From NCBI RefSeq assembly GCF_003339865.1, contig NZ_QPKV01000009.1, positions 62,001 through 126,000 on the forward strand: a stretch of DNA of 64,000 nucleotides, written 5' to 3'. Shown here piece by piece: positions 9,266-18,594 of the stretch (its first letter is position 1; the number at the start of each line of letters is the position of its first letter). Source of the stretch: Pedobacter chinensis. GTDB taxonomy: Bacteria; Bacteroidota; Bacteroidia; Sphingobacteriales; Sphingobacteriaceae. A model generated the notes under the pieces. That model had not been told where the DNA came from. It worked only from the letters and a program-made list of their open reading frames with translations, and searched no databases. The position numbers were made by a program, and so were the translations under genes.

Positions 9266-11719
9266 CTAACTCCCACCTCCAGCTCTGTTTTTAATATCAT
9301 CTGTTGCGGTATTTCTTGATCTTGCCGATTTCACATTTTGATTTCCAAAATTGTAACTGATGTTAAAATTTGCTCTTCTGCTCGTGTAGCGATTTACCAC
9401 GTTCATGTTAACGTTCTGGTAAACCAAACTTCCGGCCCAATAATTCGTCAGAAAGATATCATCCATATTTAATCTCAATTTAAGCTTTTTATTCAGCATA
9501 CTTTTCTGAATTCCGGCATTTATAGCATATTGAGTAACTGTGGTTCTTTCCACACCAGAAACCCGGGGCGTATTTAACCAGAAATTAATTTCGAGGCTAA
9601 AATTTTGCGGTAGTGTGAAAGAGCTGGAACTATATAAATTCGCTGCTACTTTTCCAGCATCATATGCAGCACCTTCTAAATTTGGATCCTGAAATTTGCT
9701 ATAATAAAGACTTGCATTATTTTGCAGATTCCACCATTTGGTTATTTTTATGGGAATGTAAATGCCTGCAGAAAAATTCTGGAAACGGCCTAAATTCTGA
9801 CGAATCACATTAATCACTCTTGTAACATCATTTTGCTGACTGATTTGTGTAATCATATCTCTGGTATCAGAATAACCCAGTGTTAAAGACGCCTGTTTGT
9901 AACTATAGTTGATCTCAAAATTATCAGTAAACTGCGGCTTTAAATAAGGATTTCCCTGATCTACAGCTAAAGGATCCATGTAAAACACAAATGGATTTAA
10001 CTGCTGATAATTCGGTCGATCAACTCTCCTGCTATAAGAATAGCGGATATTGTGGTTTTCACTAATCTTTTGATTCACGAAAGCAGTGGGAAACAGGGAA
10101 ACATAATTTCGGTCAACTTCTTTATTATCAGTAACCGAATTACCATTGGAGTGCGTATGCTCGGCTCTTAATCCTAACTGAATTTGCCAGACTTTCCATT
10201 CTTTTGCAAAATTTGCGTAAGCCGCATTAATGTTTTCCTTATAAACGAAGTAATTCGATTTCCCTACATCATTTTGCCATGCGCCTGATATAAATTGTTC
10301 TGAAAGAAAATCATTATTGGTTACAACATAACTGCTTTTTAATCCCGTTTCAATTTTCATTGTTTTGGAAAGTGGTAAAGTTAAATCGGTTTTGGCAGCA
10401 TAAACATTAATTTTCGCATCAGTGCTGTTTCTTAAACTGGTTTGGTTAGTAGAACTTCCACCACCATTTAAATAATCAGCCAAAAAACTTTCATCCTTTT
10501 CATTACTGAAACCCGAATAATCCATATCAAAAGTTAAACTTTTGCCATTCTTATCGAAATCATGTTTAATGTTAAAGTTAGCCGTTAAATTTCCAATGGG
10601 TGATGTGGAGTAAGCATCTTGTAAAATAGAACTGAGCGTATTTGTTCCGCTTTGAACTGCATTGATATTTGTATTACTAAAGTTAGTAAGCTTAGTTTTC
10701 ACTGTATTGGCATCCAGCATTAAACCAAAAACTGTTTTTTCTGATGCATAATAATCTGTACCAAGTTTACCCTGAAAACCAACTCCTTTATTTTGTCGTT
10801 TAAAATTTTGGGTTAAAAAACTCGATAAGCCATTTGATGACGTTGTACGGTTCAGAGACAAATTATTAAAATTCGATTTCCTTGCTACTGCACCATTCCC
10901 AAAAATATTCCATTTTCCCTCCCTATGGTTTAAATTAAGATTTACGCCGGCGCGATACAAATCACTGGGAGAATCAGGCATAATTGCCTGTCCGCCATTA
11001 AAAGAAACGGTTCCATTTGTGCCGTATGCTTTGTTTCTTTTTAATTTGATGTTGATGATTCCTGCATTTCCAGCAGCATCATATTTAGATGATGGATTAG
11101 TGATTATCTCAATTGTGGAGATTTGTTCGGCACTCATATTGCTCAGCAAAGCAGTCACATCGGCGCCAGATAAAAAATTGGTTTTGCCATCAACCATGAC
11201 CAGTACCCCGGATTTATTATTGAGTTTGATCTGGTCGCTTTGCCGATCGATTTGAACACCAGGTGCCTTCTCTAAAACCTCCAAAGCTGTTCCTCCTGTT
11301 GCTGTAATGCTGTTTTCAACGTTTAAAACAGTTTTATCAATCTGATGTTCGATAAATGGTTTTTTACCTGATATGCTAATTTCCTTTAGCTGTTTGGTTA
11401 AGCTTTCAATGCTAATGACTGGCATTTTTAAATCATCATTCAAAGAAAATTTTTCAGTCTTTTTACTTTTAAAACCTACCATTGAAATTGATAATATATA
11501 ATTACCGTTTTTTAACTGAGTGATTTCAAATCCACCATCAGAATTTGTCGCCACACTTTTAACAACAGTTGTATCAGGGAAATTTAACACTCTTACAATC
11601 GCAAATGGCACGGCTACAGCTTTTTCATCAACAATTTTCCCTGAAATTTTATTTAATTTTTGGGCAAAGGAAACCCCACACACCATTAGGCATGCCATTA
11701 GCACCAATAACTTTCTCAT
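9266..11719 (-). CDS. Outer-membrane beta-barrel receptor (TonB-dependent-like, CarboxypepD_reg plus OMP_b-brl_3 type)
   Basis: The 817-residue protein has a signal peptide (1-19), a carboxypeptidase-regulatory-like domain (about 22-105, KISGKIVDEKAVAVPFAIVRV), a plug-like domain (about 118-225, GGTALEVLEKAPGVQIDRQ and EIITNPSSKYDAAGNAGIINI) and a barrel of the outer-membrane family 3 type (RAEHTHSNGNSVT, NIRYSYSRRVDRPNYQQLNPF). The C-terminus is a flexible tail ending in GGGS rather than an aromatic residue. Members of this group are usually annotated as TonB-dependent receptors of unknown substrate. There is no SusD partner next to it. Confidence 0.88.
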   Translation of the reverse strand: MRKLLVLMACLMVCGVSFAQKLNKISGKIVDEKAVAVPFAIVRVLNFPDTTVVKSVATNSDGGFEITQLKNGNYILSISMVGFKSKKTEKFSLNDDLKMPVISIESLTKQLKEISISGKKPFIEHQIDKTVLNVENSITATGGTALEVLEKAPGVQIDRQSDQIKLNNKSGVLVMVDGKTNFLSGADVTALLSNMSAEQISTIEIITNPSSKYDAAGNAGIINIKLKRNKAYGTNGTVSFNGGQAIMPDSPSDLYRAGVNLNLNHREGKWNIFGNGAVARKSNFNNLSLNRTTSSNGLSSFLTQNFKRQNKGVGFQGKLGTDYYASEKTVFGLMLDANTVKTKLTNFSNTNINAVQSGTNTLSSILQDAYSTSPIGNLTANFNIKHDFDKNGKSLTFDMDYSGFSNEKDESFLADYLNGGGSSTNQTSLRNSTDAKINVYAAKTDLTLPLSKTMKIETGLKSSYVVTNNDFLSEQFISGAWQNDVGKSNYFVYKENINAAYANFAKEWKVWQIQLGLRAEHTHSNGNSVTDNKEVDRNYVSLFPTAFVNQKISENHNIRYSYSRRVDRPNYQQLNPFVFYMDPLAVDQGNPYLKPQFTDNFEINYSYKQASLTLGYSDTRDMITQISQQNDVTRVINVIRQNLGRFQNFSAGIYIPIKITKWWNLQNNASLYYSKFQDPNLEGAAYDAGKVAANLYSSSSFTLPQNFSLEINFWLNTPRVSGVERTTVTQYAINAGIQKSMLNKKLKLRLNMDDIFLTNYWAGSLVYQNVNMNVVNRYTSRRANFNISYNFGNQNVKSARSRNTATDDIKNRAGGGS

Positions 11720-11877
11720 GTTTTTTTCTTTTAAGTTATCTCATAAATCATCAGTTCAACCGAAGCGCAGTAAAACGGAGAGATATTCTAAATTGACTTT
11801 ATTACGTCAGTTAAACCTTTGCTTTACCGCGCCTTTAGTTTTTTCCACTTCTTTCAAATGATGATTTATCTAAATTC

Positions 11878-13494
11878 CTATTGATTTTCTGTATTCTCCT
11901 GTGGATGATCTAAATCGTATTTGCATTTCAAACCTTCTTCGGTCATTACCCAAACACTATAGTTATTATGATCATTTTCATGATCATTACAACTCCAGGC
12001 CCAATAATTATTGATGTAACGGTAAGAATCTTCTTTCAAAATCAATTTAGTTCCAACAGGCACTTCAAGGTTTAACCAAACCTCCTGATTTCTCCAGATG
12101 GTTCCTTTTCTTAGTTGAAAGCGTGGACTAAAAACTATAGCTGAATCCTTCAATACATAATTGTAACTGATGTTTTGGGCATTTTGCAAAGCACCTGGGA
12201 ATGTTTTACCCTGCGATTCATTTTTCTGCGTTAAACGTGTTGCGCCGGTTTCACTTTTATTAATGTTAATCCGAATGTTGTTTGGCGAAACAAAGGGTCC
12301 GTTTTCATAATCGTCAATCACAATTTGATTTTTCTGACTGGCATCGATATGGTATGCTATACTATCCTCTTTACTGAAATATTTACTTCTGTCAATATCA
12401 ATAATATAAGTGGAGTAAGATTTTAAATCGACAGTTTGCGAAAGCTCTGCGTGTTGCTTAAACTCGGAAGATATTTTTGCTGCCTGATAACCAGTAGTGG
12501 CAACGCCTGCTAACCAGATAATTAACAAAGCGAAAGAAAGCGTTTTATTAATGGCTTGTTTATTAAAAGCAACCCTGATTGAAAATAGAACAAGAGCTAA
12601 AATAGGGATAAACAATACAATAAATGCACTGAACAAAATTACCCCTCTATTACCATCATTTATAATGGAAAATGGAAAATATTCATAGATGCTTGAATCC
12701 CAAAAGCCTTGAAAGGCAGCCGTGGTAATGATTAGCATCAACAATAAAAATGCTCCAAAAACCACTATAAAGCCAGCAATAACTTTAAAAATTATTTTCC
12801 CTGTTCCAGAGATAAATCTTCCTAACCATTCGAAAAACTCGCCTATAAATATCCCAAAACGGGCAAATAAAGGTTGGGCTTGTTTGTTCACTTCCCCTAA
12901 ACGCTCTTTAACTGCTTGTAATTCTTCATCTAAATTCTTTTGGAAACCCTGTAAGTTTGCAGGCTCTCCTTTCATTTCCATTTTTTCGATGCGAGATTTT
13001 GCTTTAGGCATGATGATCCAAAGGATAGCATAAACCAGGAAGCCGGCGCCGCCCATAAATATGGTTAGTAAAGCTGCCAAACGGATCCATTTTGCTTCGG
13101 TGTTAATGTAATGTGCAATACCGGCGCAAACACCTGCAATTATACGCTCATCCATATCGCGGTACAGTTTTTTCTCTGCATGAAACGGATAGCTACCGTT
13201 TATTACAGGTTCGTCTTCGTTTTCTTCAACAGCATCAAAATCCTGAACGCGTCCCATTTGAGCAATTACTGCATTTACATCATTTGAGTCAACCACTTGT
13301 TTCTTCTGTTCCTCCAATTGCTCTGTTAACAATTCAGCAATTCGATTTTCGATATCGGTTACGATTTCCAAATCATCTGCATGGTTGGCAAAATGTTGTT
13401 TTACTTCGTTTAAATAAACCTTTAAGAGTTCGTAGGCACTTTCTTCAATGTGAATAATTGTGTTCCCTATATTTATGATGATGGTCTTTTCCAT
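11878..13494 (-). CDS. PspC-domain membrane protein
   Basis: The 538-residue protein starts with a soluble region (1-105), followed by a PspC domain (about 107-165, KKLYRDMDERIIAGVCAGIAHY then a hydrophobic pair of segments ending LWIIMPKA). Further transmembrane helices lie around 225-260, 285-310 and 320-340, and the C-terminal 200 residues are soluble and probably periplasmic, with a putative beta-rich domain. In E. coli PspC takes part in the envelope phage-shock response; in Bacteroidota the fusion with a long C-terminal domain is common and its role is not established. It begins 15 bp after the padR stop, so the two form an operon under PadR control. Confidence 0.88.
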   Translation of the reverse strand: MEKTIIINIGNTIIHIEESAYELLKVYLNEVKQHFANHADDLEIVTDIENRIAELLTEQLEEQKKQVVDSNDVNAVIAQMGRVQDFDAVEENEDEPVINGSYPFHAEKKLYRDMDERIIAGVCAGIAHYINTEAKWIRLAALLTIFMGGAGFLVYAILWIIMPKAKSRIEKMEMKGEPANLQGFQKNLDEELQAVKERLGEVNKQAQPLFARFGIFIGEFFEWLGRFISGTGKIIFKVIAGFIVVFGAFLLLMLIITTAAFQGFWDSSIYEYFPFSIINDGNRGVILFSAFIVLFIPILALVLFSIRVAFNKQAINKTLSFALLIIWLAGVATTGYQAAKISSEFKQHAELSQTVDLKSYSTYIIDIDRSKYFSKEDSIAYHIDASQKNQIVIDDYENGPFVSPNNIRININKSETGATRLTQKNESQGKTFPGALQNAQNISYNYVLKDSAIVFSPRFQLRKGTIWRNQEVWLNLEVPVGTKLILKEDSYRYINNYWAWSCNDHENDHNNYSVWVMTEEGLKCKYDLDHPQENTENQ

Positions 13495-13509
13495 TTCCTT
13501 TTTTAATAA

Positions 13510-13845
13510 TTATGAATTGGCTCCTTTTTGCGAAACACCTACAGCATAAGCCAGCTCCTGCCAGGTTTGATCTAATTGTGATAAAATATCTTTACCAATT
13601 TCGGTTAAGGTATAGTATTTACGGGGCGGGCCTGAGGTAGATTCTACCCAGTTATAGCTTAACAAACCATTGTTTTTAAGCCTGGTTAATAATGGATATA
13701 GTGTACCCTCAACCACCAGCAGTTTTGCCGATCTTAATTCAGCAATAATATCCGAGGCATAAATTTCACCTCGTGAGATGATTGATAAAACACAGTACTC
13801 CAGAATTCCCTTCCGCATTTGTGTTTGCGTATTTTCTGCTATCAT
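13510..13845 (-). CDS. PadR-family transcriptional regulator
   Basis: The 111-residue protein is a compact PadR winged helix: MRKGILEYCVLSIISRGEIYASDIIAEL, VVEGTLYPLLTRLKNNGLLSYNW and the wing GPPRKYYTLTEIGKDIL. PadR proteins of this short type are dimeric repressors that sense small molecules or envelope state. It is the first gene of an operon with the PspC protein; this pairing is frequent in Bacteroidota. A promoter and a perfect 8-5-8 palindrome stand directly upstream, which points to autorepression. Confidence 0.93.
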   Translation of the reverse strand: MIAENTQTQMRKGILEYCVLSIISRGEIYASDIIAELRSAKLLVVEGTLYPLLTRLKNNGLLSYNWVESTSGPPRKYYTLTEIGKDILSQLDQTWQELAYAVGVSQKGANS

Positions 13846-13849
13846 AATA

Positions 13850-13882
13850 CAAAGATATATGTTTTATATTGTACTATGCAAT
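13850..13882 (-). promoter_or_regulatory. Putative padR-pspC promoter
   Basis: On the minus strand the -7 element TATCTTTG (plus-strand CAAAGATA, 13850-13857) is followed within a few bases by the padR ATG at 13845, so the transcript would be nearly leaderless. ATTG (plus-strand CAAT, 13879-13882) lies 21 bp upstream, the same spacing as at susC. The palindrome at 13871-13891 covers the upstream element. Confidence 0.55.
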
Positions 13883-13891
13883 ACATAGTAC
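13871..13891. promoter_or_regulatory. Palindromic operator, probably for PadR
   Basis: GTACTATG and CATAGTAC form a perfect 8-bp inverted repeat separated by CAATA. It overlaps the upstream promoter element of padR-pspC, the place a repressor would block RNA polymerase. Dyads of about this size upstream of their own gene are known for PadR regulators; the assignment here is by position. Confidence 0.6.
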
Positions 13892-13964
13892 TAAAATAAA
13901 TTAAAGTAAAGCTATAAACTGCTAATTATCAAGTATTTAATTTTTAAATAAAATTTTGAACACG

Positions 13965-14720
13965 CAGCAGGAAAGATGTTGAAATAAATTCAGTATGACG
14001 TGATGGTTAAATATGATGCTAATAAAACACCATACACGAACAATCGTCATTCTGAATTTTTCATTTGTTTTTAAGTTTTTATTGGTATTCAAGAGGGCTG
14101 CGCCGTTTGTTTCAGGGCCTTAATGGCGTGAACGTAGGCAGGAAAGATGCTGACCACGAAGTAGCTACAAGACCATTGAAAACACTAACTCCATTTGTAA
14201 AATAAATTCAGCATGACGAAATGGCTAGGCATTACGCTTAACACACCACACACGAACGGTCGTCATCCTGAACTTGTTTCAGTACCTTAATCGCATGAAC
14301 GCATCGCAGGAAAGATGCTGAAATAAATTCAGCATGACGTGATGGTTAAATATGATGCTAATAAAACACCATACACGAACAATCGTCATCCTGAATTTAT
14401 TTCAGGAACTTAATGGCATGAATACATGGCAAGAAAGATGCTGAAATAAATTCAGCATGACGAGATGGTTAAATATGATGCTAATAAAACACCATACACG
14501 AACGGTCGTCATCCTGAATTTTTCATTTGTTTTTAAGTTTTTATGGTATTCAAGAGGGCTGCGCCGTTTGTTTCAGGAACTTAATGGCATGAACGCATAA
14601 CCGGAAAGATGCTGACCACGAAGTAGCTACAAGACCTTTTAAAATTAATATTTACACTTGTAAAATAAATTTACTCCGCAGTTTCCCACTTCGCTACAGG
14701 TCAGCAAGCCAAGGCGATCA
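13965..14720. repeat. Nested hairpin-repeat region (ATGCTGAA...TTCAGCAT family)
   Basis: The gap of about 1 kb between padR and the permease is filled by a repeat family. The core is a hairpin, ATGCTGAA-ATAAA-TTCAGCAT (for example 14316-14336 and 14438-14458), followed by GACG and a conserved spacer containing AAACACCATACACGAAC, then a second hairpin of type CCTGAA-TTTAT-TTCAGG and a stretch CTTAATGGCATGAACGCAT. About four to five units occur. In two units the second hairpin is split by an insert ending GGGCTGCGCCGTTTG, and in two the first hairpin is split by an insert starting CCACGAAGTAGCTACAAG. No gene is supported here. Confidence 0.85.
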
Positions 14721-14781
14721 GGCATTTAACAAACTTTATAAATCAATTATCTATAAACACCATAGATTTAATATATTTTAA

Positions 14782-14789
14782 TAATTTTG
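14782..14789 (+). promoter_or_regulatory. Possible -7 element of the permease gene
   Basis: TAATTTTG fits the Bacteroidota -7 pattern TANNTTTG and lies about 100 bp before the permease ATG. No convincing upstream partner element was seen at the usual distance, so this is weak. Confidence 0.25.
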
Positions 14790-14890
14790 CGACATCTTAA
14801 TTTATTTTCGTGAAAAACCACTCTGTGTTGCAATATAAAGCAAATTGCGTAGTGTTGCTTTCGTACGGAGAAAAGAAACCATAATATCTC

Positions 14891-16342
14891 ATGAAAAAAT
14901 CTATTGCCAGCATTGTTGCTGAGGCAAACGAAAGTGGCGAAGGAACGCTCAAAAGAACCTTAGGTCCTATCAATTTAATTTTGATTGGCGTTGGCTTAAC
15001 GCTCGGCGCTGGTTTATTCTCTATTACAGGTCTGGCTGCAGCAAACCATTCTGGTCCGGCGGTAACCCTATCTTTTGTAATTGCTGCTCTGGGCTGTGGT
15101 TTTGCAGCACTTTGTTATGCGGAATTTGCCTCGATGATTCCCGTAGCTGGTAGCGCATACACATACTCTTACGCCACAATGGGCGAACTTTTTGCCTGGA
15201 TAATTGGCTGGGATTTGGTTTTAGAATATTCTGTGGGCTGTGCAACCGTAGCCATAAGCTGGTCGCAATATTTAACCAGGTTTTTAGCAAGCCTGGGTAT
15301 CTATCTTCCCGCACAACTTACGCTCTCCCCTTTTGAAACCGCTAAGTTGGCAGATGGATCAACTGTTCATGGCATCATCAACATCCCTGCTGCATTAGTT
15401 GTTGTTTTAATGACAGCTATTTTAATCCGTGGTACAAAAGGATCAGCAATTGTAAATGCGATCATCGTTTTTCTGAAAGTTGGTGTTGTTCTGGTTTTCA
15501 TTGCTTTGGGCTGGCAATATATCGATCCAACAAATTATCATCCATATATTCCGGAAAATACAGGCACTTTTGGCCAGTTTGGATGGAGTGGTATTTTACG
15601 GGGTGCAGGACTGGTTTTCTTTGTATTTATTGGCTTTGATGCAGTTGCTGCTTCAGCTCAGGAAACTAAAAATCCTGGCCGCGATTTACCAATCGGAATT
15701 ATTGGTTCTTTACTGGTTTGTACCATTTTGTTTGGATTATTCGGACATGTAATGACGGGTTTGGCTAATTATAAAGAATTTGCCAATAGTGGGGCGCCGG
15801 TAGCCATTGCTATTGAAAAAACGCCATACGCCTGGTTAAGTCAGGCCATAATACTTGCCATTTTGATTGGTTACACTTCTGTGATTCTGATTGATTTGAT
15901 GGCGCAATCTCGTATGTTCTATTCCATTAGTAAAGATGGGCTATTACCTAAAATGTTCTCAGAAGTACATACGAAATTTAAAACTCCATGGAAATCAAAC
16001 ATCATTCTTTGTGCGTTTATTGCATTGTTTGCAGCCTTTGTACCTATGAATGTTGTGGGCGAAATGACAAGTATCGGAACATTACTGGCATTTTTAATGG
16101 TATGTATTGGTATTTTAATCTTAAGAAAAACTGATCCAGATGCGAAACGGCCGTTTAAAGTTCCATTAGTTCCTCTAATTCCAATTTTGGGTATTTTAAC
16201 CTGTATTGCAATGATGGTATTTTTGCCTTGGGAAACCTGGTTGCGCCTTGCAGTTTGGCTGGGAATTGGTTTAGCCATTTACTTCTGGTACGGCCGCAAA
16301 AACAGTAAACTTAATGTTGAAGAAAAAAAACTTAACGGTTAG
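14891..16342 (+). CDS. APC-superfamily amino-acid permease
   Basis: The 483-residue protein is hydrophobic throughout, with about 12 transmembrane helices. The first helix has the APC signature GPINLILIGVGLTLGAGLFSI, in which the unwound GAG motif binds the substrate alpha-amino and carboxyl groups, and FFVFIGFDAVAASAQETKNPGRDLPIGI matches the conserved helix 6-loop region of the cationic amino-acid transporter group (YfnA/GkApcT-like). It imports amino acids at the inner membrane, probably with protons. The C-terminus is short and charged. It seems to be transcribed alone from the repeat-rich region upstream. Confidence 0.92.
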   Translation: MKKSIASIVAEANESGEGTLKRTLGPINLILIGVGLTLGAGLFSITGLAAANHSGPAVTLSFVIAALGCGFAALCYAEFASMIPVAGSAYTYSYATMGELFAWIIGWDLVLEYSVGCATVAISWSQYLTRFLASLGIYLPAQLTLSPFETAKLADGSTVHGIINIPAALVVVLMTAILIRGTKGSAIVNAIIVFLKVGVVLVFIALGWQYIDPTNYHPYIPENTGTFGQFGWSGILRGAGLVFFVFIGFDAVAASAQETKNPGRDLPIGIIGSLLVCTILFGLFGHVMTGLANYKEFANSGAPVAIAIEKTPYAWLSQAIILAILIGYTSVILIDLMAQSRMFYSISKDGLLPKMFSEVHTKFKTPWKSNIILCAFIALFAAFVPMNVVGEMTSIGTLLAFLMVCIGILILRKTDPDAKRPFKVPLVPLIPILGILTCIAMMVFLPWETWLRLAVWLGIGLAIYFWYGRKNSKLNVEEKKLNG

Positions 16343-16549
16343 AAGTATACCATTAAATACGCCTAATTATTGTATTGTTCATTTTTTTGTACATCGCTAA
16401 CGATCAACTATATAGCAACAAGTTGTAATATAATTTCATAACATCAAATATTTAACAAAAAAATACAAGTTATCCACAATTCAACATTTTTTGCAGATTT
16501 TGGCTTAGGATTTGAAATAAGGAAATTAACCTATTAAAAACATTTCCTT

Positions 16550-16714
16550 ATGATTATTAAATTAGACACTTCCGTTTTCAGGCTTAGCAGACAAAAAGCT
16601 GAAACTGTAAAAAAAGTTGCCGCACCAATTACCAGAGAACAATGGATTAATGCCGACAGAATTGTAATGGCGACCATGTTCATCGCTACTATAGTTGGTG
16701 CCATCTTATTTTAA
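16550..16714 (+). CDS. 54-residue single-pass membrane protein, unknown
   Basis: An ATG at 16550 opens a 54-codon frame ending in TAA at 16712. The protein has a basic, soluble first half (RLSRQKAETVKKVAAPITRE), a conserved-looking QWINADR segment, and a C-terminal hydrophobic helix (about 39-54) rich in Met, Ala and Ile. The preceding AAGGAAAT may help initiation but is not a strong ribosome site. I do not recognise a family. The composition (basic N-half, one helix at the extreme C-terminus) suggests a real tail-anchored small protein rather than chance, but no homology can be checked here. Confidence 0.5.
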   Translation: MIIKLDTSVFRLSRQKAETVKKVAAPITREQWINADRIVMATMFIATIVGAILF

Positions 16715-16868
16715 GGATTGATGATTTCTCAAAAATTTTCTGAAATTATTCATTGTTACAGCTACAACTGCTCCAGTGCTTTAATTATTAATAACGACCT
16801 CCCTAAGGTTATATAATCGTTTGCTGCATAAATGCAGGCGCAACATGATCGCAATAAAAAATATTATT

Positions 16869-17495
16869 TTATTTCTTGTAAATTGATGCAGCTATAAAAT
16901 TTTTATAGTAAAATCGCTTTTCAATGGTTTGATATTTTATCGCTTCAAAATAAGGGTGCATGTCAATGAGTTGCCGGGCCTCCACTATTCCGATCAATTT
17001 AAAAAACCAATACATCAATTTTAGCATAATGGATTTCCACCACTTTCCATGAATGTTATTCAGCGAAAAATCAACTAAAAACCAAAGTCCTTTTTCCTTT
17101 AAATAATGATTTAACTTTCTAAAAACATGCCCTGCTCTTTCCTCAGAAAAATTATCAAATAAAAAAGGAGTTAATATAATATCGAACGACTGAGTTGTTT
17201 GATAATCTTCAATGCTAAGATTTACAAATTCTACATTATTCTCCTGAAAATCTCTATTCTTCGAAAGCGCTACCATTTTTTCAGAAAGTTCTACATAAAC
17301 AATATTCAATCCTGAAGAATGAACCTTCGCTATTTCCTCCAAAATCCAACCGGTACCGCCACCAACAATTAGTACAGAACTATTACTTGGAATATATTTC
17401 AATTGATTGATTTGTGCATTAACCTGTGATTTAAAAAATACCAGACGACTTAAAAAGTCGTAATGCTTTGCTATTTTATCGTAGTTGTTATCCAT
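16869..17495 (-). CDS. Class I SAM-dependent methyltransferase
   Basis: The 208-residue protein has motif I VLIVGGGTGWILEEI (about 41-55), an acidic strand-2 end in IVYVELSEKMVAL, and the later motif FDIILTPFLFDNFSEE, all typical of the Rossmann-like methyltransferases. The substrate cannot be inferred; the overall pattern resembles ubiquinone/menaquinone-type or lipid methyltransferases, with a hydrophobic stretch (MLKLMYWFFKLIGIV, about 155-170) suggesting membrane-associated substrate. It lies 80 bp downstream of the UbiA-like gene on the same strand, and the two may act in one lipid-modifying route. Confidence 0.83.
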   Translation of the reverse strand: MDNNYDKIAKHYDFLSRLVFFKSQVNAQINQLKYIPSNSSVLIVGGGTGWILEEIAKVHSSGLNIVYVELSEKMVALSKNRDFQENNVEFVNLSIEDYQTTQSFDIILTPFLFDNFSEERAGHVFRKLNHYLKEKGLWFLVDFSLNNIHGKWWKSIMLKLMYWFFKLIGIVEARQLIDMHPYFEAIKYQTIEKRFYYKNFIAASIYKK

Positions 17496-17575
17496 TGGTT
17501 AACTATTTAATTGTTGAAATTGGTTAATTGAACCTGTCACCGATTATCCAGTTCACCGATTCAAACAATTAACCC

Positions 17576-18484
17576 TTATCGTATAAATTGCATCCCAACT
17601 ATTCCACAAATAGCTTTAAACAAAATTAATCCATCAATTACCATTAAATAATACAATATGTTTTTTCGCTGATGCATGGAATAAGCTACATAAATAGTCA
17701 GTATAAAAGGTAAAATATTGCATATAACCTGTGGTATACCAAATCCTTTATAACTGGCAAAAATTCCCAAGGAAATTAATCCGATAATTAACAAGGGAAT
17801 CAAAATACTGAAAATTGTTTTTCGAAGTCCATATCTTACCACAAAAGTCCTGAGTTGTTTGTTGGAATCAGTTGGGTAATCTTTAATATCAAAAATAATG
17901 GCGTTCACTGTACAAAACATCCAGTTCTTGATGAAGAGCCAGGCCCACAAAATGGAATCATGGTAAGTAATTCCTGTTTCCACTTTAAGCATGATTAAAG
18001 GAAGAACATTTGCACAACAAGCCCATACAAAACCGATTACAAAAGCTTTTAACCAACCCGTGCTGCGGAGGTTGAATGGGAGAAAGGATTTAGGCAGTAA
18101 CCCATAATACATTGTTCCGGCCATTATCATAACCATTATTGCCAACCAGTAAATTGCCGGTAAATTTAAAATATTGCTGAAATTACGATAAAGCAGGTTA
18201 ACCGCCAGGAGCAGGCAAAATACAAAAAGGACAACCTGGCTACGACCGATAAATTCCTTATGCTCAAAGTACCATTGTGTTCTTGGATTTGTGACTGATG
18301 GCTGAGTGGAAACCTTATTGTAAGCATAAGTATAATAGATTGTAGGCGCTAAGAACAGCAGTACATAATAATTCAAAGAGTTGAAAGGCAAACGTAATTG
18401 AAATGTGGCCTCTAGAGTTAATGCTACGGCTAAAATCCCAACAAAGTAGTTTCCAAAGAAAACAAAACGGATGATCTTGTTCAT
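17576..18484 (-). CDS. UbiA-superfamily-like integral membrane protein
   Basis: The 302-residue protein has about eight to nine transmembrane helices. The only clear family mark is NAIIFDIKDYPTD (about 193-206), which matches the second Asp-rich motif of UbiA prenyltransferases (DxxDxxxD). The first Asp-rich motif, normally between helices 2 and 3, is not visible: that place reads YAYNKVSTQPSVTNP. If it is an enzyme it may be an atypical prenyl or lipid transferase; loss of the first motif makes canonical diphosphate chemistry doubtful. It is followed by a methyltransferase gene and preceded by an RND/MMPL exporter gene. Confidence 0.6.
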   Translation of the reverse strand: MNKIIRFVFFGNYFVGILAVALTLEATFQLRLPFNSLNYYVLLFLAPTIYYTYAYNKVSTQPSVTNPRTQWYFEHKEFIGRSQVVLFVFCLLLAVNLLYRNFSNILNLPAIYWLAIMVMIMAGTMYYGLLPKSFLPFNLRSTGWLKAFVIGFVWACCANVLPLIMLKVETGITYHDSILWAWLFIKNWMFCTVNAIIFDIKDYPTDSNKQLRTFVVRYGLRKTIFSILIPLLIIGLISLGIFASYKGFGIPQVICNILPFILTIYVAYSMHQRKNILYYLMVIDGLILFKAICGIVGMQFIR

Positions 18485-18559
18485 TTATTAAAACAATTAC
18501 TTTACCATTGGTTTCCAATTTCGGAATAAAATTGAATAACTGATATAAACAGAGGCATT

Positions 18560-18590
18560 AAAAAGCCCCTTCATTTAGAAGAGGCTCTGA
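18560..18590 (-). terminator. Terminator after the RND/MMPL gene
   Basis: On the minus strand AGCCTCTTC-TAAAT-GAAGGGGCT forms a strong hairpin followed by TTTTTA. It stands just after the transporter stop codon, which argues that the UbiA-like gene downstream has its own promoter or depends on read-through. Confidence 0.7.
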
Positions 18591-18594
18591 TATT

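Noticed and set aside
11520..11861. 113-residue ORF on the plus strand
   Set aside because: It mostly runs antisense to the receptor gene start and shows no signal or domain.
16470..16478. DnaA box (TTATCCACA) as a sign of an origin
   Set aside because: Only one perfect box, about what chance gives in 64 kb of both strands, with no cluster, no AT-rich unwinding element and no dnaA or dnaN nearby.
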